From positions 1 through 33,945 of the forward strand of contig MHWN01000011.1 of the NCBI GenBank assembly GCA_001825395.1: 33,945 nucleotides of DNA, in the 5' to 3' direction. Each line of letters starts with the position of its first letter. The first letter of the stretch is position 1. Under the pieces are notes generated by a model that saw nothing but the letters and a program-made list of their open reading frames with translations, ran no database searches and was not told the DNA's origin. Shown one piece after another: positions 14,889 through 22,233 of this stretch. Origin of the DNA: Candidatus Zambryskibacteria bacterium RIFCSPLOWO2_02_FULL_39_26. Lineage in GTDB: Bacteria > Patescibacteriota > Minisyncoccia > Phycocordibacterales > DATDWN01. A program made the position numbers and the translations under genes.

Positions 14889-15989
14889 ATGTCTGTAATA
14901 ATTTTTTTGATAATTTTGGCAGTTTTGATTTTTGTTCACGAACTCGGGCATTTTATCGTGGCCAAAAAATCCGGGATCAGAGTGGATGAATTCGGTTTAG
15001 GATTTCCACCAAAAATATATTCTAAAAAAATTGGCGAAACTTTATACACTTTGAATACTATTCCATTTGGAGGTTTTGTCAAAATTTTCGGTGAAGATGC
15101 TCATATTGAGACTATCTCGGATGCAGAAAAATCTGGAAGTTTTTATTACAAGCCAAAATGGATTAAAGCCAGCGTTCTTGCGGCTGGAGTGGTTTTCAAC
15201 ATCATTTTTGCCTGGTTTTTAATTTCATGGGGCTTAATGCTGGGACTTCCAGCGCCCGCGGGCCATTCCAGTTTTGGGGAAGTTAGAAACTTAAAAACCA
15301 TTGTGACGGAAGTTTTGCCGGACTCACCGGCCGATAAAGGAGGCCTTCTTCCGGGGGACTATATTCTTTCTGTATCATCCGGAAAGATTGTTCTTTTGGG
15401 TGGCACTCTCACGCCAGAAAATGTTCAGCAAACCATTAGCCAGAGTAAAGGTCAAAGTATTGAATTAACCTACAAAAGAGGGAGTGCAGAACCTAAAGAT
15501 ATTTCTTTGATTCCTGATGTTGATATTATTCCAGGCAAAAAGGCTGTGGGTATTGCCATGGACAGTGTTGGAATACTGAAACTGCCGGTCCATCTGGCTG
15601 TTTTGGAAGGAGCCCGCATCACTTATCTTCTCTTGAAAACTACAACAGTCGGTCTTTTGGGATTTCTTGGTGATGTCATTACCTTTAAATCGGATTTCTC
15701 TCAAATTTCCGGTCCGGTAGGAATTGCCAGCGTAGTTTCAGAGGCCAAAAATCTTGGTTTTGTTTACTTGCTTTCTTTGGTAGCTTTGATTTCCATTAAC
15801 CTCGCCGTCATAAATCTTTTTCCATTTCCGGCTCTTGACGGCGGAAGATTGTTTTTTCTTTTGATTGAGGCAATAATTAACCGACCAATTCCGGGAGCTT
15901 TCGTTCGGTATGCCAATGTTGTCGGTTTTGGACTGCTCATTCTTCTTATGATTGTTGTTACCAGTCATGATATTTTAAAGCTGTTCTAA
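14889..15989 (+). CDS. rseP: Site-2 intramembrane metalloprotease (RIP family)
   Basis: The protein is 366 aa. The zinc site HELGH lies at about residues 18-22 in the first helix (FVHELGHFIVAKKSG). The third metal ligand lies in NLFPFPALDGGRL (about 308-320), matching the LDG motif. A single PDZ domain sits at about 135-220 (VLPDSPADKGGLLPGDYIL). Four membrane helices are expected. It cleaves membrane-embedded anti-sigma factors or signal-peptide remnants. A functional link to the ECF/DUF5667 pair at 1-1210 is possible but only inferred. Confidence 0.93.
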   Translation: MSVIIFLIILAVLIFVHELGHFIVAKKSGIRVDEFGLGFPPKIYSKKIGETLYTLNTIPFGGFVKIFGEDAHIETISDAEKSGSFYYKPKWIKASVLAAGVVFNIIFAWFLISWGLMLGLPAPAGHSSFGEVRNLKTIVTEVLPDSPADKGGLLPGDYILSVSSGKIVLLGGTLTPENVQQTISQSKGQSIELTYKRGSAEPKDISLIPDVDIIPGKKAVGIAMDSVGILKLPVHLAVLEGARITYLLLKTTTVGLLGFLGDVITFKSDFSQISGPVGIASVVSEAKNLGFVYLLSLVALISINLAVINLFPFPALDGGRLFFLLIEAIINRPIPGAFVRYANVVGFGLLILLMIVVTSHDILKLF

Positions 15990-16019
15990 GACTCGGCAAA
16001 TAATATCTTTTCAAAAATT

Positions 16020-16048
16020 TTGACTTTATTTGGCTTTTGTTCTATACT
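16020..16048 (+). promoter_or_regulatory. Strong promoter of the structured RNA upstream of proS
   Basis: TTGACT (16020-16025), a 17-bp spacer and TATACT (16043-16048) are close to the sigma-70 consensus. Few genes in this window have so good a -35, which suggests a highly expressed stable RNA. The start site is near 16055. Confidence 0.8.
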
Positions 16049-16054
16049 GAAATC

Positions 16055-16311
16055 AGATCTAAGCGTTTGAGCCCTCATTGCCCGGCTTTTGGGTGAAGTT
16101 CGGGTGCCACACCTCCATGAGGACTCAATGTTGTCAGCATCTTGCTATCCCGCGCGACTGTCCTGTCCCGGCTGTCCTGACAGATGTCCTAGTCTGTCAG
16201 AGGCAGTGTCCGGTTGACCAGTGACTGGCGCGATAAAAGCGAGATGCGTGGATAACGCTTCGGCCCGTGAAGCCTGGGAATACCAGGTTCCACGGTGTCC
16301 GGGGCTTTTTT
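16055..16311 (+). ncRNA. Unidentified structured RNA, about 257 nt
   Basis: This is a stable-RNA-like unit with its own strong promoter and a terminator. Helix 1 pairs TTGAGCCCTCAT (16067-16078) with ATGAGGACTCAA (16117-16128), one mismatch. A second domain is closed by a 10-bp helix, GCATCTTGCT with AGCGAGATGC, followed inward by CGCGC/GCGCG and an 8-bp hairpin CTGACAGA/TCTGTCAG. The 3' hairpin pairs CCGTGAAGCCTGG with CCAGGTTCCACGG and ends in TTTTTT. It is GC-rich compared with its surroundings. I found no RNase P, tmRNA, SRP or T-box signature, and no long ORF is supported. It may be a stable RNA or a proS leader. Confidence 0.75.
16257..16311 (+). terminator. Terminator hairpin of the structured RNA
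   Basis: A long two-part stem (GCTTCGG/CCGGGGC outside, 13-bp inner stem with one mismatch) is followed by six T residues. The proS ATG lies 35 nt further on. Confidence 0.8.
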
Positions 16312-16345
16312 GCTCAAAAAACATTTTTCATATAAAATGTGAGGA

Positions 16346-17590
16346 ATGAGACAATCGCAACTTTTTACAAAAACCAGAAAAGAAGCTCCTGCTGATGAAG
16401 TTTCAAAAAACGCCCAATTGCTCATCAGAGCTGGCTTTATTCACAAGGAAATGGCCGGTGTTTATACTCTATTGCCGATGGGTCTTCGGGTCATAAAAAA
16501 TATTGAAGAAATAATTCGCAAGGAAATGAATGCCATCGGAGGACAAGAAATGTTTTTAACTGTTCTTCAAGATAAAGAAATCTGGGAAAAAACCAATCGT
16601 TGGTCAAGCGATAAAGTAGATATTTGGTTCAAAACAAACTTGAAATCCGGAGGAGAGCTTGGATTGGGTCCGACACATGAAGAGCCGATTGCTAGGATGA
16701 TGACCAACCATATAAGTTCGTACAAAAATCTTCCGATATACGCCTATCAATTCCAAACAAAATTCAGAAACGAGGTCAGAGCCAAAAGTGGCATTATTCG
16801 CGGCCGAGAATTTTCCATGAAAGATCTTTATTCTTTTGATTTAGACCAGACTGGTCTTGACGCTTTCTATGAAAAAGTGGCTCTAGCATATAAAAGAGTA
16901 TTTAATACAGTGGGTATTGGTCATCAAACCTACAGAACTTTCGCTTCAGGCGGCCCGTTTTCAAAATATAGTCATGAATTTCAAACCGTTTGCGAGGCTG
17001 GTGAAGACAGGATTTATTTGGATGAAAAAAGTGGAATTGCCGTGAACAAAGAGGTTCTGAATGACGAGGTTTTAAAAGATTTGAAACTAGCTAAAAAAGA
17101 TTTAATTGAAAAGAAAACAATTGAAGTTGGAAATATTTTTAAGCTTGGAACTAAATTTTCCGAGCCCTTAGGTCTCTTTTACACTGATGAATCCGGAGTG
17201 TCAAAACCAGTCATCATGGGTTCATACGGCATTGGTCCGGGAAGAGTGATGGGCACAATTGTTGAATTGCTTTCCGATGATAAGGGTCTTGTTTGGCCTA
17301 AAACTACCGCTCCTTTCCAAGTGCACTTGGTTCGCTTGGGCGAAAATCAGGCAGTTGTGTCATTTGCTGATAATCTATATAGTGATTTGGAGAAGCGAGG
17401 CGTTGAAGTTTTGTATGACGACAGGGACCTTCGACCCGGCGAAAAATTTGCAGATTCAGACCTTATTGGTATTCCTGTACGTTTTGTAGTGAGCGATAAA
17501 ACAGTTGCAGAAAATAAAATTGAGGTTAAGCATAGAACATTGTCCGAATCTGAGCTAATGTCAATTAAGGACGCCTTGAAAATTTTGTAA
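16346..17590 (+). CDS. proS: Prolyl-tRNA synthetase lacking the editing insertion
   Basis: The protein is 414 aa, against about 570 in E. coli. Class II motif 2 is FRNEVRAKSGIIRGREFSMKD (about 146-166) and motif 3 is SYGIGPGRVMGTIVE (about 292-306). The anticodon-binding domain covers about 325-414 (VHLVRLGENQ ... YDDRDLRPGEKFADSDLIGIP). Between motifs 2 and 3 the roughly 180-residue INS domain that deacylates Ala-tRNA-Pro is missing; only about 60 residues of linker remain. It charges tRNA-Pro with proline. GAGGA lies too close to the ATG to act as an SD. Confidence 0.95.
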   Translation: MRQSQLFTKTRKEAPADEVSKNAQLLIRAGFIHKEMAGVYTLLPMGLRVIKNIEEIIRKEMNAIGGQEMFLTVLQDKEIWEKTNRWSSDKVDIWFKTNLKSGGELGLGPTHEEPIARMMTNHISSYKNLPIYAYQFQTKFRNEVRAKSGIIRGREFSMKDLYSFDLDQTGLDAFYEKVALAYKRVFNTVGIGHQTYRTFASGGPFSKYSHEFQTVCEAGEDRIYLDEKSGIAVNKEVLNDEVLKDLKLAKKDLIEKKTIEVGNIFKLGTKFSEPLGLFYTDESGVSKPVIMGSYGIGPGRVMGTIVELLSDDKGLVWPKTTAPFQVHLVRLGENQAVVSFADNLYSDLEKRGVEVLYDDRDLRPGEKFADSDLIGIPVRFVVSDKTVAENKIEVKHRTLSESELMSIKDALKIL

Positions 17591-17677
17591 CGAATTTTAC
17601 GAATAAGATTGAATTTACGAATGGGTTAATGATAATTTGTGTTTATTCGTACATTCGGTTACATTTGTATAATTCGT
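17591..17677 (+). repeat. Imperfect inverted repeat built from ACGAAT words, before mreB2
   Basis: The left half has three ACGAAT words (17590-17625). The right half has the complement (ATTCGT, ATTCGG, ATTCGT, 17645-17677). The arms of about 33 nt pair at roughly three positions in four, with a loop of about 20 nt. The right arm ends exactly at the mreB2 ATG. A related copy lies at 33280-33345. Confidence 0.6.
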
Positions 17678-18739
17678 ATGATAAAAAGCTTTGAACAATT
17701 TAAGAGACTGCTCTCAAACGATATTGGCATTGATTTGGGAACAGCCAATACCTTGGTCTATTTGCGCGGCAAGGGGATTGTCATAAACGAACCGTCGGTT
17801 GTGGCCGTCAACCAGAAAACCAATCGAGTGGTGGCAGTCGGTGCAGATGCCAAGCAGATGCTAGGCCGTACTCCTGGACATATTGTGGCTATAAGGCCGT
17901 TAGTTGACGGCGTTATTTCTGATTTTGAAGTAACAGAAGAAATGATTACTTATCTTATCAAAAAAGCTGAAAAAAATAATAAAAAACTTCTGGGTCCCCG
18001 GGTTGTGGTCGGCGTGCCGTCAGGAATTACCAACGTGGAAACTCGGGCTGTTCGCGACGCCACCAAAAACGCCGGAGCCTCCGAAGTTTATATTGTTGAA
18101 GAACCAATGGCCGCGGCCATAGGCATACGACTTCCCATTATGGAACCGGTTGGCAATATGGTCATAGATGTGGGCGGAGGGACATCGGACATTGCCGTTA
18201 TATCCTTAGGTGGAGTGGTCAGGTCAAAGAATTTGCGGGTGGCCGGAGACAAATTAAATGAAGATATTATCTCTTATGTTCGCAGTGAGTTTAAAATTTT
18301 AATCGGCGAAAAAACTGCTGAAGACATTAAAATTTCAATTGGAGCAATACTGCCGGGCGACGCGCCGCTCGAAGCATCCATAAAAGGACGCGATTTGGTT
18401 TCTGGCTTGCCGAGGGAGGTGGTTATAACCGACTCGGATATTCGTGAAGCTATTTCCCAGTCCATAGATACTCTCATTGAATCAATTAAAGAAGTCTTGG
18501 AAACAACTCCGCCGGAAATTCTCTCCGATGTTATGCACCGAGGCATTTATTTGACTGGTGGCGGGGCTTTGATAAAAGGTCTGGCAGAAATTATAGAGGA
18601 ATACACAAAAATTCACGTACGCATTACTCCAGACCCCTTGACTGACGTATGCCGTGGGACGGGTATAATTTTGGAAAATCTGGAAACCTACAAAGATGTC
18701 CTAATTGCCAATGAAGATGCGCTACCACCTAAAAAGTAA
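17678..18739 (+). CDS. mreB: Rod-shape-determining actin homologue MreB (paralogue 2)
   Basis: The protein is 353 aa from the ATG at 17678 (MIKSFEQFKRLL). The frame extends to 17639 as a GTG, but inside the inverted repeat. Actin motifs are IDLGTANTLVY, VDVGGGTSDIAVI (about 165-177) and LTGGGALI. It heads the operon mreB-mreC-mreD-mrdA and its end overlaps mreC. This is the canonical elongasome copy; the paralogue at 12369 is clearly similar but not identical in sequence. Confidence 0.94.
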   Translation: MIKSFEQFKRLLSNDIGIDLGTANTLVYLRGKGIVINEPSVVAVNQKTNRVVAVGADAKQMLGRTPGHIVAIRPLVDGVISDFEVTEEMITYLIKKAEKNNKKLLGPRVVVGVPSGITNVETRAVRDATKNAGASEVYIVEEPMAAAIGIRLPIMEPVGNMVIDVGGGTSDIAVISLGGVVRSKNLRVAGDKLNEDIISYVRSEFKILIGEKTAEDIKISIGAILPGDAPLEASIKGRDLVSGLPREVVITDSDIREAISQSIDTLIESIKEVLETTPPEILSDVMHRGIYLTGGGALIKGLAEIIEEYTKIHVRITPDPLTDVCRGTGIILENLETYKDVLIANEDALPPKK

Positions 18740-19517
18740 ACCGGATAAAAGCGGCCGCAACAAAATTATTTTTGTCTCCGTCTTGTTTATTATTCTGTCA
18801 CTTGCCGGTTTCCTTTTTCCGAATGCTTTAAGGACAATAAGTTTTGCTATTGCCCGACCTTTGTGGTCCGCACGGCTTTCTCTGACCGACTCCTTAATCA
18901 ATATTAAAGACTATTTTATCTTTCAAAACATTTTGATTTTAAGAAATAAAGAATTGGAAAATGAATTGGCATCTTTGAAGCTGAAAGAAATTGATTATGG
19001 TATTTTAACCCTCCAAAATCAAGAATTAAAAAATTTATTGGGTAGAACTGATTTCTTGGCAAACTTTATTATTTCTCGGGTATTATCAAAACCGCCATAT
19101 TCTTCTTACGATACTTTGATTATAGATATTGGACTGTCGGATGGAGTTTCCAAGGGGGACAAAGTTTATCTGTCAGACAATATTATTATCGGTACAGTAA
19201 AAAATAGCACACCCCGCTCTTCTCAAGTGGAGCTTTTTTCTAGTGGCAACAGTAAAGTGGAGGCGGTCTTGTCCCGTACCGGAGAGACGCTAGAACTTCT
19301 GGGCCAAGGAGGCGCGAATTTCAAAGTTGAAGTGCCGAAGGACATGGATATTGTTTTAGGGGATATGTTTGTTTACCCCAGTATTTCACCGGCCGCATTA
19401 GGAAGTGTATATTATATTTATGTCAATTCTCAAAGTTCTTTTAAAACAATATATTTGCGCATCCCGGGCAATATTTTTTCTTCAAAATATATATTTGTAG
19501 AGAGTCAAAAACAATAA
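18711..19517 (+). CDS. mreC: Rod-shape-determining protein MreC
   Basis: The protein is 268 aa from the ATG at 18711; an in-frame ATG at 18717 and a TTG at 18705 are alternatives. One membrane helix lies at about 18-37 (IIFVSVLFIILSLAGFLF). A coiled coil follows at about 72-105 (RNKELENELASLKLKEI), then the two beta-barrel MreC core (VLSKPPYSSYDTLIIDIGLSDGVSKGDKVY). It links MreB to the periplasmic wall synthases. The start overlaps the mreB2 end, indicating translational coupling. Confidence 0.9.
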   Translation: MKMRYHLKSKPDKSGRNKIIFVSVLFIILSLAGFLFPNALRTISFAIARPLWSARLSLTDSLINIKDYFIFQNILILRNKELENELASLKLKEIDYGILTLQNQELKNLLGRTDFLANFIISRVLSKPPYSSYDTLIIDIGLSDGVSKGDKVYLSDNIIIGTVKNSTPRSSQVELFSSGNSKVEAVLSRTGETLELLGQGGANFKVEVPKDMDIVLGDMFVYPSISPAALGSVYYIYVNSQSSFKTIYLRIPGNIFSSKYIFVESQKQ

Positions 19518-19518
19518 A

Positions 19519-19791
19519 ATGATGAAATTAAATGTAATTAATCCAGTAAATGTACGCATTCTGACTTTTATAGTCGCCTTAATTTTTATAGTGATTTTGC
19601 CGTGGTGGCTTTCTACTCCGATGCTTCTGGGCCTAGTTATTTATTTCCCCCTATATTTTGAAGTATTATTTTTTGGGTTTATCTTTGATATGCTTTATGT
19701 TACGGAAATTATCTTTCCTTACACTGCTTTGACAGCCACTTTTGTCGTTCTTCTCGCTGTTTATTTTATTAAAACCCAAATAAGAATATAA
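19519..19791 (+). CDS. mreD: Short MreD-like membrane protein
   Basis: The protein is 90 aa with about three membrane helices (residues 14-30, 34-60, 68-84). MreD proteins are usually 150-170 aa with five or six helices. The assignment rests mainly on position between mreC (1-nt gap) and mrdA (9-nt gap). It is either a shortened MreD or an unrelated small membrane protein that took its place. Confidence 0.6.
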   Translation: MMKLNVINPVNVRILTFIVALIFIVILPWWLSTPMLLGLVIYFPLYFEVLFFGFIFDMLYVTEIIFPYTALTATFVVLLAVYFIKTQIRI

Positions 19792-19800
19792 ATTTACTAA

Positions 19801-21498
19801 ATGCTAAATAAAATAAGGAGCATTTTAAAAAGAAAAAATCCTACCAAAAATAAGGACATTGATCCTGATGAAATTTTTTTAGACTCAAAAAATCTACCCG
19901 CTTTTGATGTTAATCAGTTTGAGGGTCGAATGGAGAGGCCTATTTCCCAAAGCGTTTTTAATTTTCTGGTTATTTTTTTGTTTTTGATCGGTATTGTTTT
20001 TGTTTATAAATTATGGAATCTGCAGGTAGTGGAAGGTGAAAAATTTAGAATAAGAAGTGATAATAACAATCTTCGCAACACCATCATTTTTGCCGATCGG
20101 GGAGTAATTTATGACCGTAACAATGTTCCAATAGTTTGGAACGCCATAAATTCGCAAACAAATGACTTTTCCTTGAGAATTTATGCCACTTCCACAGGCC
20201 TGTCGACCACTTTGGGATATGTCAAGTATCCTTCCAAAGATTCATCCGGAATATATTATCAGAACAGATATGATCCAATAGATGGTTTAGAAAAAGTTTA
20301 TGATACCATTCTTTCCGGAATGAATGGTATAAAAATTATTGAAACAGATGTTAAGGGGAATATCGTTTCAGAAAGTGTAATACAAAAACCCGTTGATGGC
20401 GATAATCTGCCTCTTTCAATAGATTTAAATTTGCAGAGGAAATTGAATGAATCACTTTTAGATATTGCCGATAGAGCTGGTTATAGAGGCGGTTCAGGAG
20501 TGATTATGGATATTGCAACTGGAGAAATTTTGGCTATAAGTAATTTCCCGGAGTACAGCTCCCAGGTAATGACTGACGGTTCCGACAGTAAAAAAATAAA
20601 CGCTTGGGTTAACAACAAAAATTATCCCTTTTTAAATAGAGCCATAAATGGCCTGTATACTCCTGGGTCTATTATGAAAATCTTTATCGCTATGGGGGTC
20701 CTGGATTTAGCGGTAATAAACCCTTCAAAACAGATTGTCAGTACCGGTTCAATATCAATACCAAACCCATTTATAAAAGATAAGCCGTCTATTTTTCTGG
20801 ACTGGAAGGCTCACGGTCCGGTTGATTTGAGGCGGGCTATTGCTGTTTCGTCCAACGTTTATTTTTATGAAGTTACCGGAGGTTTTGAAAGTCAGCCGGG
20901 AATAGGTATTTTAAATATTGAAAAATACACAAGAATGTTTGGTTTTGGCACGACGACAAAGATTAATTTTTCGGGAGAACTGCCCGGAACCATCCCTAGT
21001 CCAGAATGGAAAAAGAAAAATTTTAACGGTGATGAATGGCACGTTGGAGACACTTACAATACAGCCATCGGCCAATATGGCTTTCAGGTTACGCCTCTGC
21101 AAGCAGTCAGAGCGGTTGGGGCAATAGGCAGTGGCGGAATCCTAGTGACCCCAACTCTTATCAAAGGGCAGATTGGGCCGAAAAGTATGATTGAACTTAA
21201 TTCCGATTTCTACAGAATAATCAAAGAGGGTATGAGACTTGGCGTGACGGAAGGCACATCGGCCGCCCTGAATTTTCCATTTGTGGAGGTGGTCTCCAAG
21301 ACCGGGACGGCTCAACTCGGAGTTTCTAAAGATGAGGTTAACTCCTGGGTTATCGGTTTTTGGCCATACAAAAACCCAAAATACGCTTATGCTATCGTAA
21401 TGGAAAGAGGCTCACGCAACAACCAGTTTGGAGCCGTGCTAGTTATGCGAGAATTATTTGATTGGGTCAACATTTATGCTAGTGAATATTTACAATAG
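19801..21498 (+). CDS. mrdA: Penicillin-binding protein 2 (elongation transpeptidase)
   Basis: The protein is 565 aa. A cytoplasmic tail of about 45 residues precedes one membrane helix (about 52-70). The dimerisation domain begins FADRGVIYDRNNVPI. Active-site motifs are SIMK in TPGSIMKIF (about 294-302), SSN in AVSSNVYFYE and KTG in SKTGTAQLG (about 502). It cross-links peptidoglycan in lateral wall growth as partner of RodA, which is not in this window. It is the last gene of the mre operon. Confidence 0.93.
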   Translation: MLNKIRSILKRKNPTKNKDIDPDEIFLDSKNLPAFDVNQFEGRMERPISQSVFNFLVIFLFLIGIVFVYKLWNLQVVEGEKFRIRSDNNNLRNTIIFADRGVIYDRNNVPIVWNAINSQTNDFSLRIYATSTGLSTTLGYVKYPSKDSSGIYYQNRYDPIDGLEKVYDTILSGMNGIKIIETDVKGNIVSESVIQKPVDGDNLPLSIDLNLQRKLNESLLDIADRAGYRGGSGVIMDIATGEILAISNFPEYSSQVMTDGSDSKKINAWVNNKNYPFLNRAINGLYTPGSIMKIFIAMGVLDLAVINPSKQIVSTGSISIPNPFIKDKPSIFLDWKAHGPVDLRRAIAVSSNVYFYEVTGGFESQPGIGILNIEKYTRMFGFGTTTKINFSGELPGTIPSPEWKKKNFNGDEWHVGDTYNTAIGQYGFQVTPLQAVRAVGAIGSGGILVTPTLIKGQIGPKSMIELNSDFYRIIKEGMRLGVTEGTSAALNFPFVEVVSKTGTAQLGVSKDEVNSWVIGFWPYKNPKYAYAIVMERGSRNNQFGAVLVMRELFDWVNIYASEYLQ

Positions 21499-21503
21499 AT
21501 TTT

Positions 21504-21660
21504 AAATCTCTTACTCATCACAACTTTTTTGAGACCGCTCACTCTCTCCTGCGGAGAGTTCGCTTGGTTCTCGACCTAAATCCGTCAAAAACGGGGCACC
21601 TTGACGGAACCAAGCTTCAGGTCTGCGAAGTCTCAAAAAAGTTGTGTCTCGACGAGATTT
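21504..21660 (+). repeat. Structured 157-bp element with complementary ends
   Basis: The outer arms AAATCTC and GAGATTT, then a perfect 16-bp pair ACAACTTTTTTGAGAC (21520-21535) with its complement (21630-21645), enclose further nested stems: CTCTC/GAGAG, TTCGC/GCGAA, GCTTGGTTC/GAACCAAGC and CCGTCAA/TTGACGG. It sits between mrdA and greA. The first 27 nt recur after mreB1 at 13387. It may be a MITE-like repeat or a structured RNA/terminator. No coding potential is supported. Confidence 0.6.
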
Positions 21661-21664
21661 GAAA

Positions 21665-21693
21665 TTGACCCAAGTCGGGTTTAGTGCTACACT
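21665..21693 (+). promoter_or_regulatory. Promoter of greA
   Basis: TTGACC (21665-21670), a 17-bp spacer and TACACT (21688-21693). The ATG lies 10 nt after the -10, giving a leader of only about 3-4 nt. Confidence 0.75.
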
Positions 21694-21703
21694 TTTCTGC
21701 AAT

Positions 21704-22165
21704 ATGAAGAATGATAAAGAATATTTAACTAAAGAAAAGTTTGACGAATTTACTAAGGAACTTGTTGAGCTAAGAGGTCCTCGTCGTAAAGAAGTGGCAA
21801 AGAATTTGGAATATGCAAAGTCACTGGGGGATTTGGCAGAAAATTCCGAGTATCATGATGCTCGAGATGTTCAAGCAACCGTTGAAGATCGTATAGCCAA
21901 ACTTGAAGAGCTTCTTAAAACCGCAACCATTGTTTCAGGAAATCACGGTGGAATGGTTAATGTCGGTTCCACAGTCACGGTAGAAAAAGATGAGAAGAAG
22001 TTTGTCTACAATATTGTTGGTTCAGAAGAGGCTGATGTGGCCACAAACAAAATCTCAATCCGATCTCCTTTTGGTCAAGCTATTGTTGGTAAGAAAAAAG
22101 GAGATAGTTTTTCCTTCAATGCACCAAGTGGCGAATTGCAATACAAAATTACAGATATTAAATAG
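21704..22165 (+). CDS. greA: Transcription elongation factor GreA
   Basis: The protein is 153 aa from the ATG at 21704; the frame upstream enters the promoter and the repeat. The N-terminal antiparallel coiled coil carries the signature LEYAKSLGDLAENSEYHDARD (about 33-53) with the acidic tip. The C-terminal FKBP-like domain ends SGELQYKITDIK. It rescues backtracked RNA polymerase by stimulating transcript cleavage. Confidence 0.94.
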   Translation: MKNDKEYLTKEKFDEFTKELVELRGPRRKEVAKNLEYAKSLGDLAENSEYHDARDVQATVEDRIAKLEELLKTATIVSGNHGGMVNVGSTVTVEKDEKKFVYNIVGSEEADVATNKISIRSPFGQAIVGKKKGDSFSFNAPSGELQYKITDIK

Positions 22166-22233
22166 TCAGTTCGAAATTTCTTGTCCATAATATCTTTCTT
22201 TCCACTTTCAACTTTTTACTTTATACTTATTAA

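Noticed and set aside
16280-16305. GGTTCCACGG resembling a T-box antiterminator before proS
   Set aside because: It matches the T-box sequence only on the opposite strand; the transcript direction is fixed by the promoter and terminator, and no stem I or AG-bulge is seen.
16055-16311. Assignment as RNase P RNA, tmRNA or SRP RNA
   Set aside because: GAGGAAAGTCC/ACAGA, tRNA-like ends with a tag frame, and the CCGGAAGG tetraloop region are all missing.
17639-17677. Longer N-terminus of mreB2 from a GTG
   Set aside because: The extra codons lie in the inverted repeat, and MreB homology begins just after the ATG at 17678.
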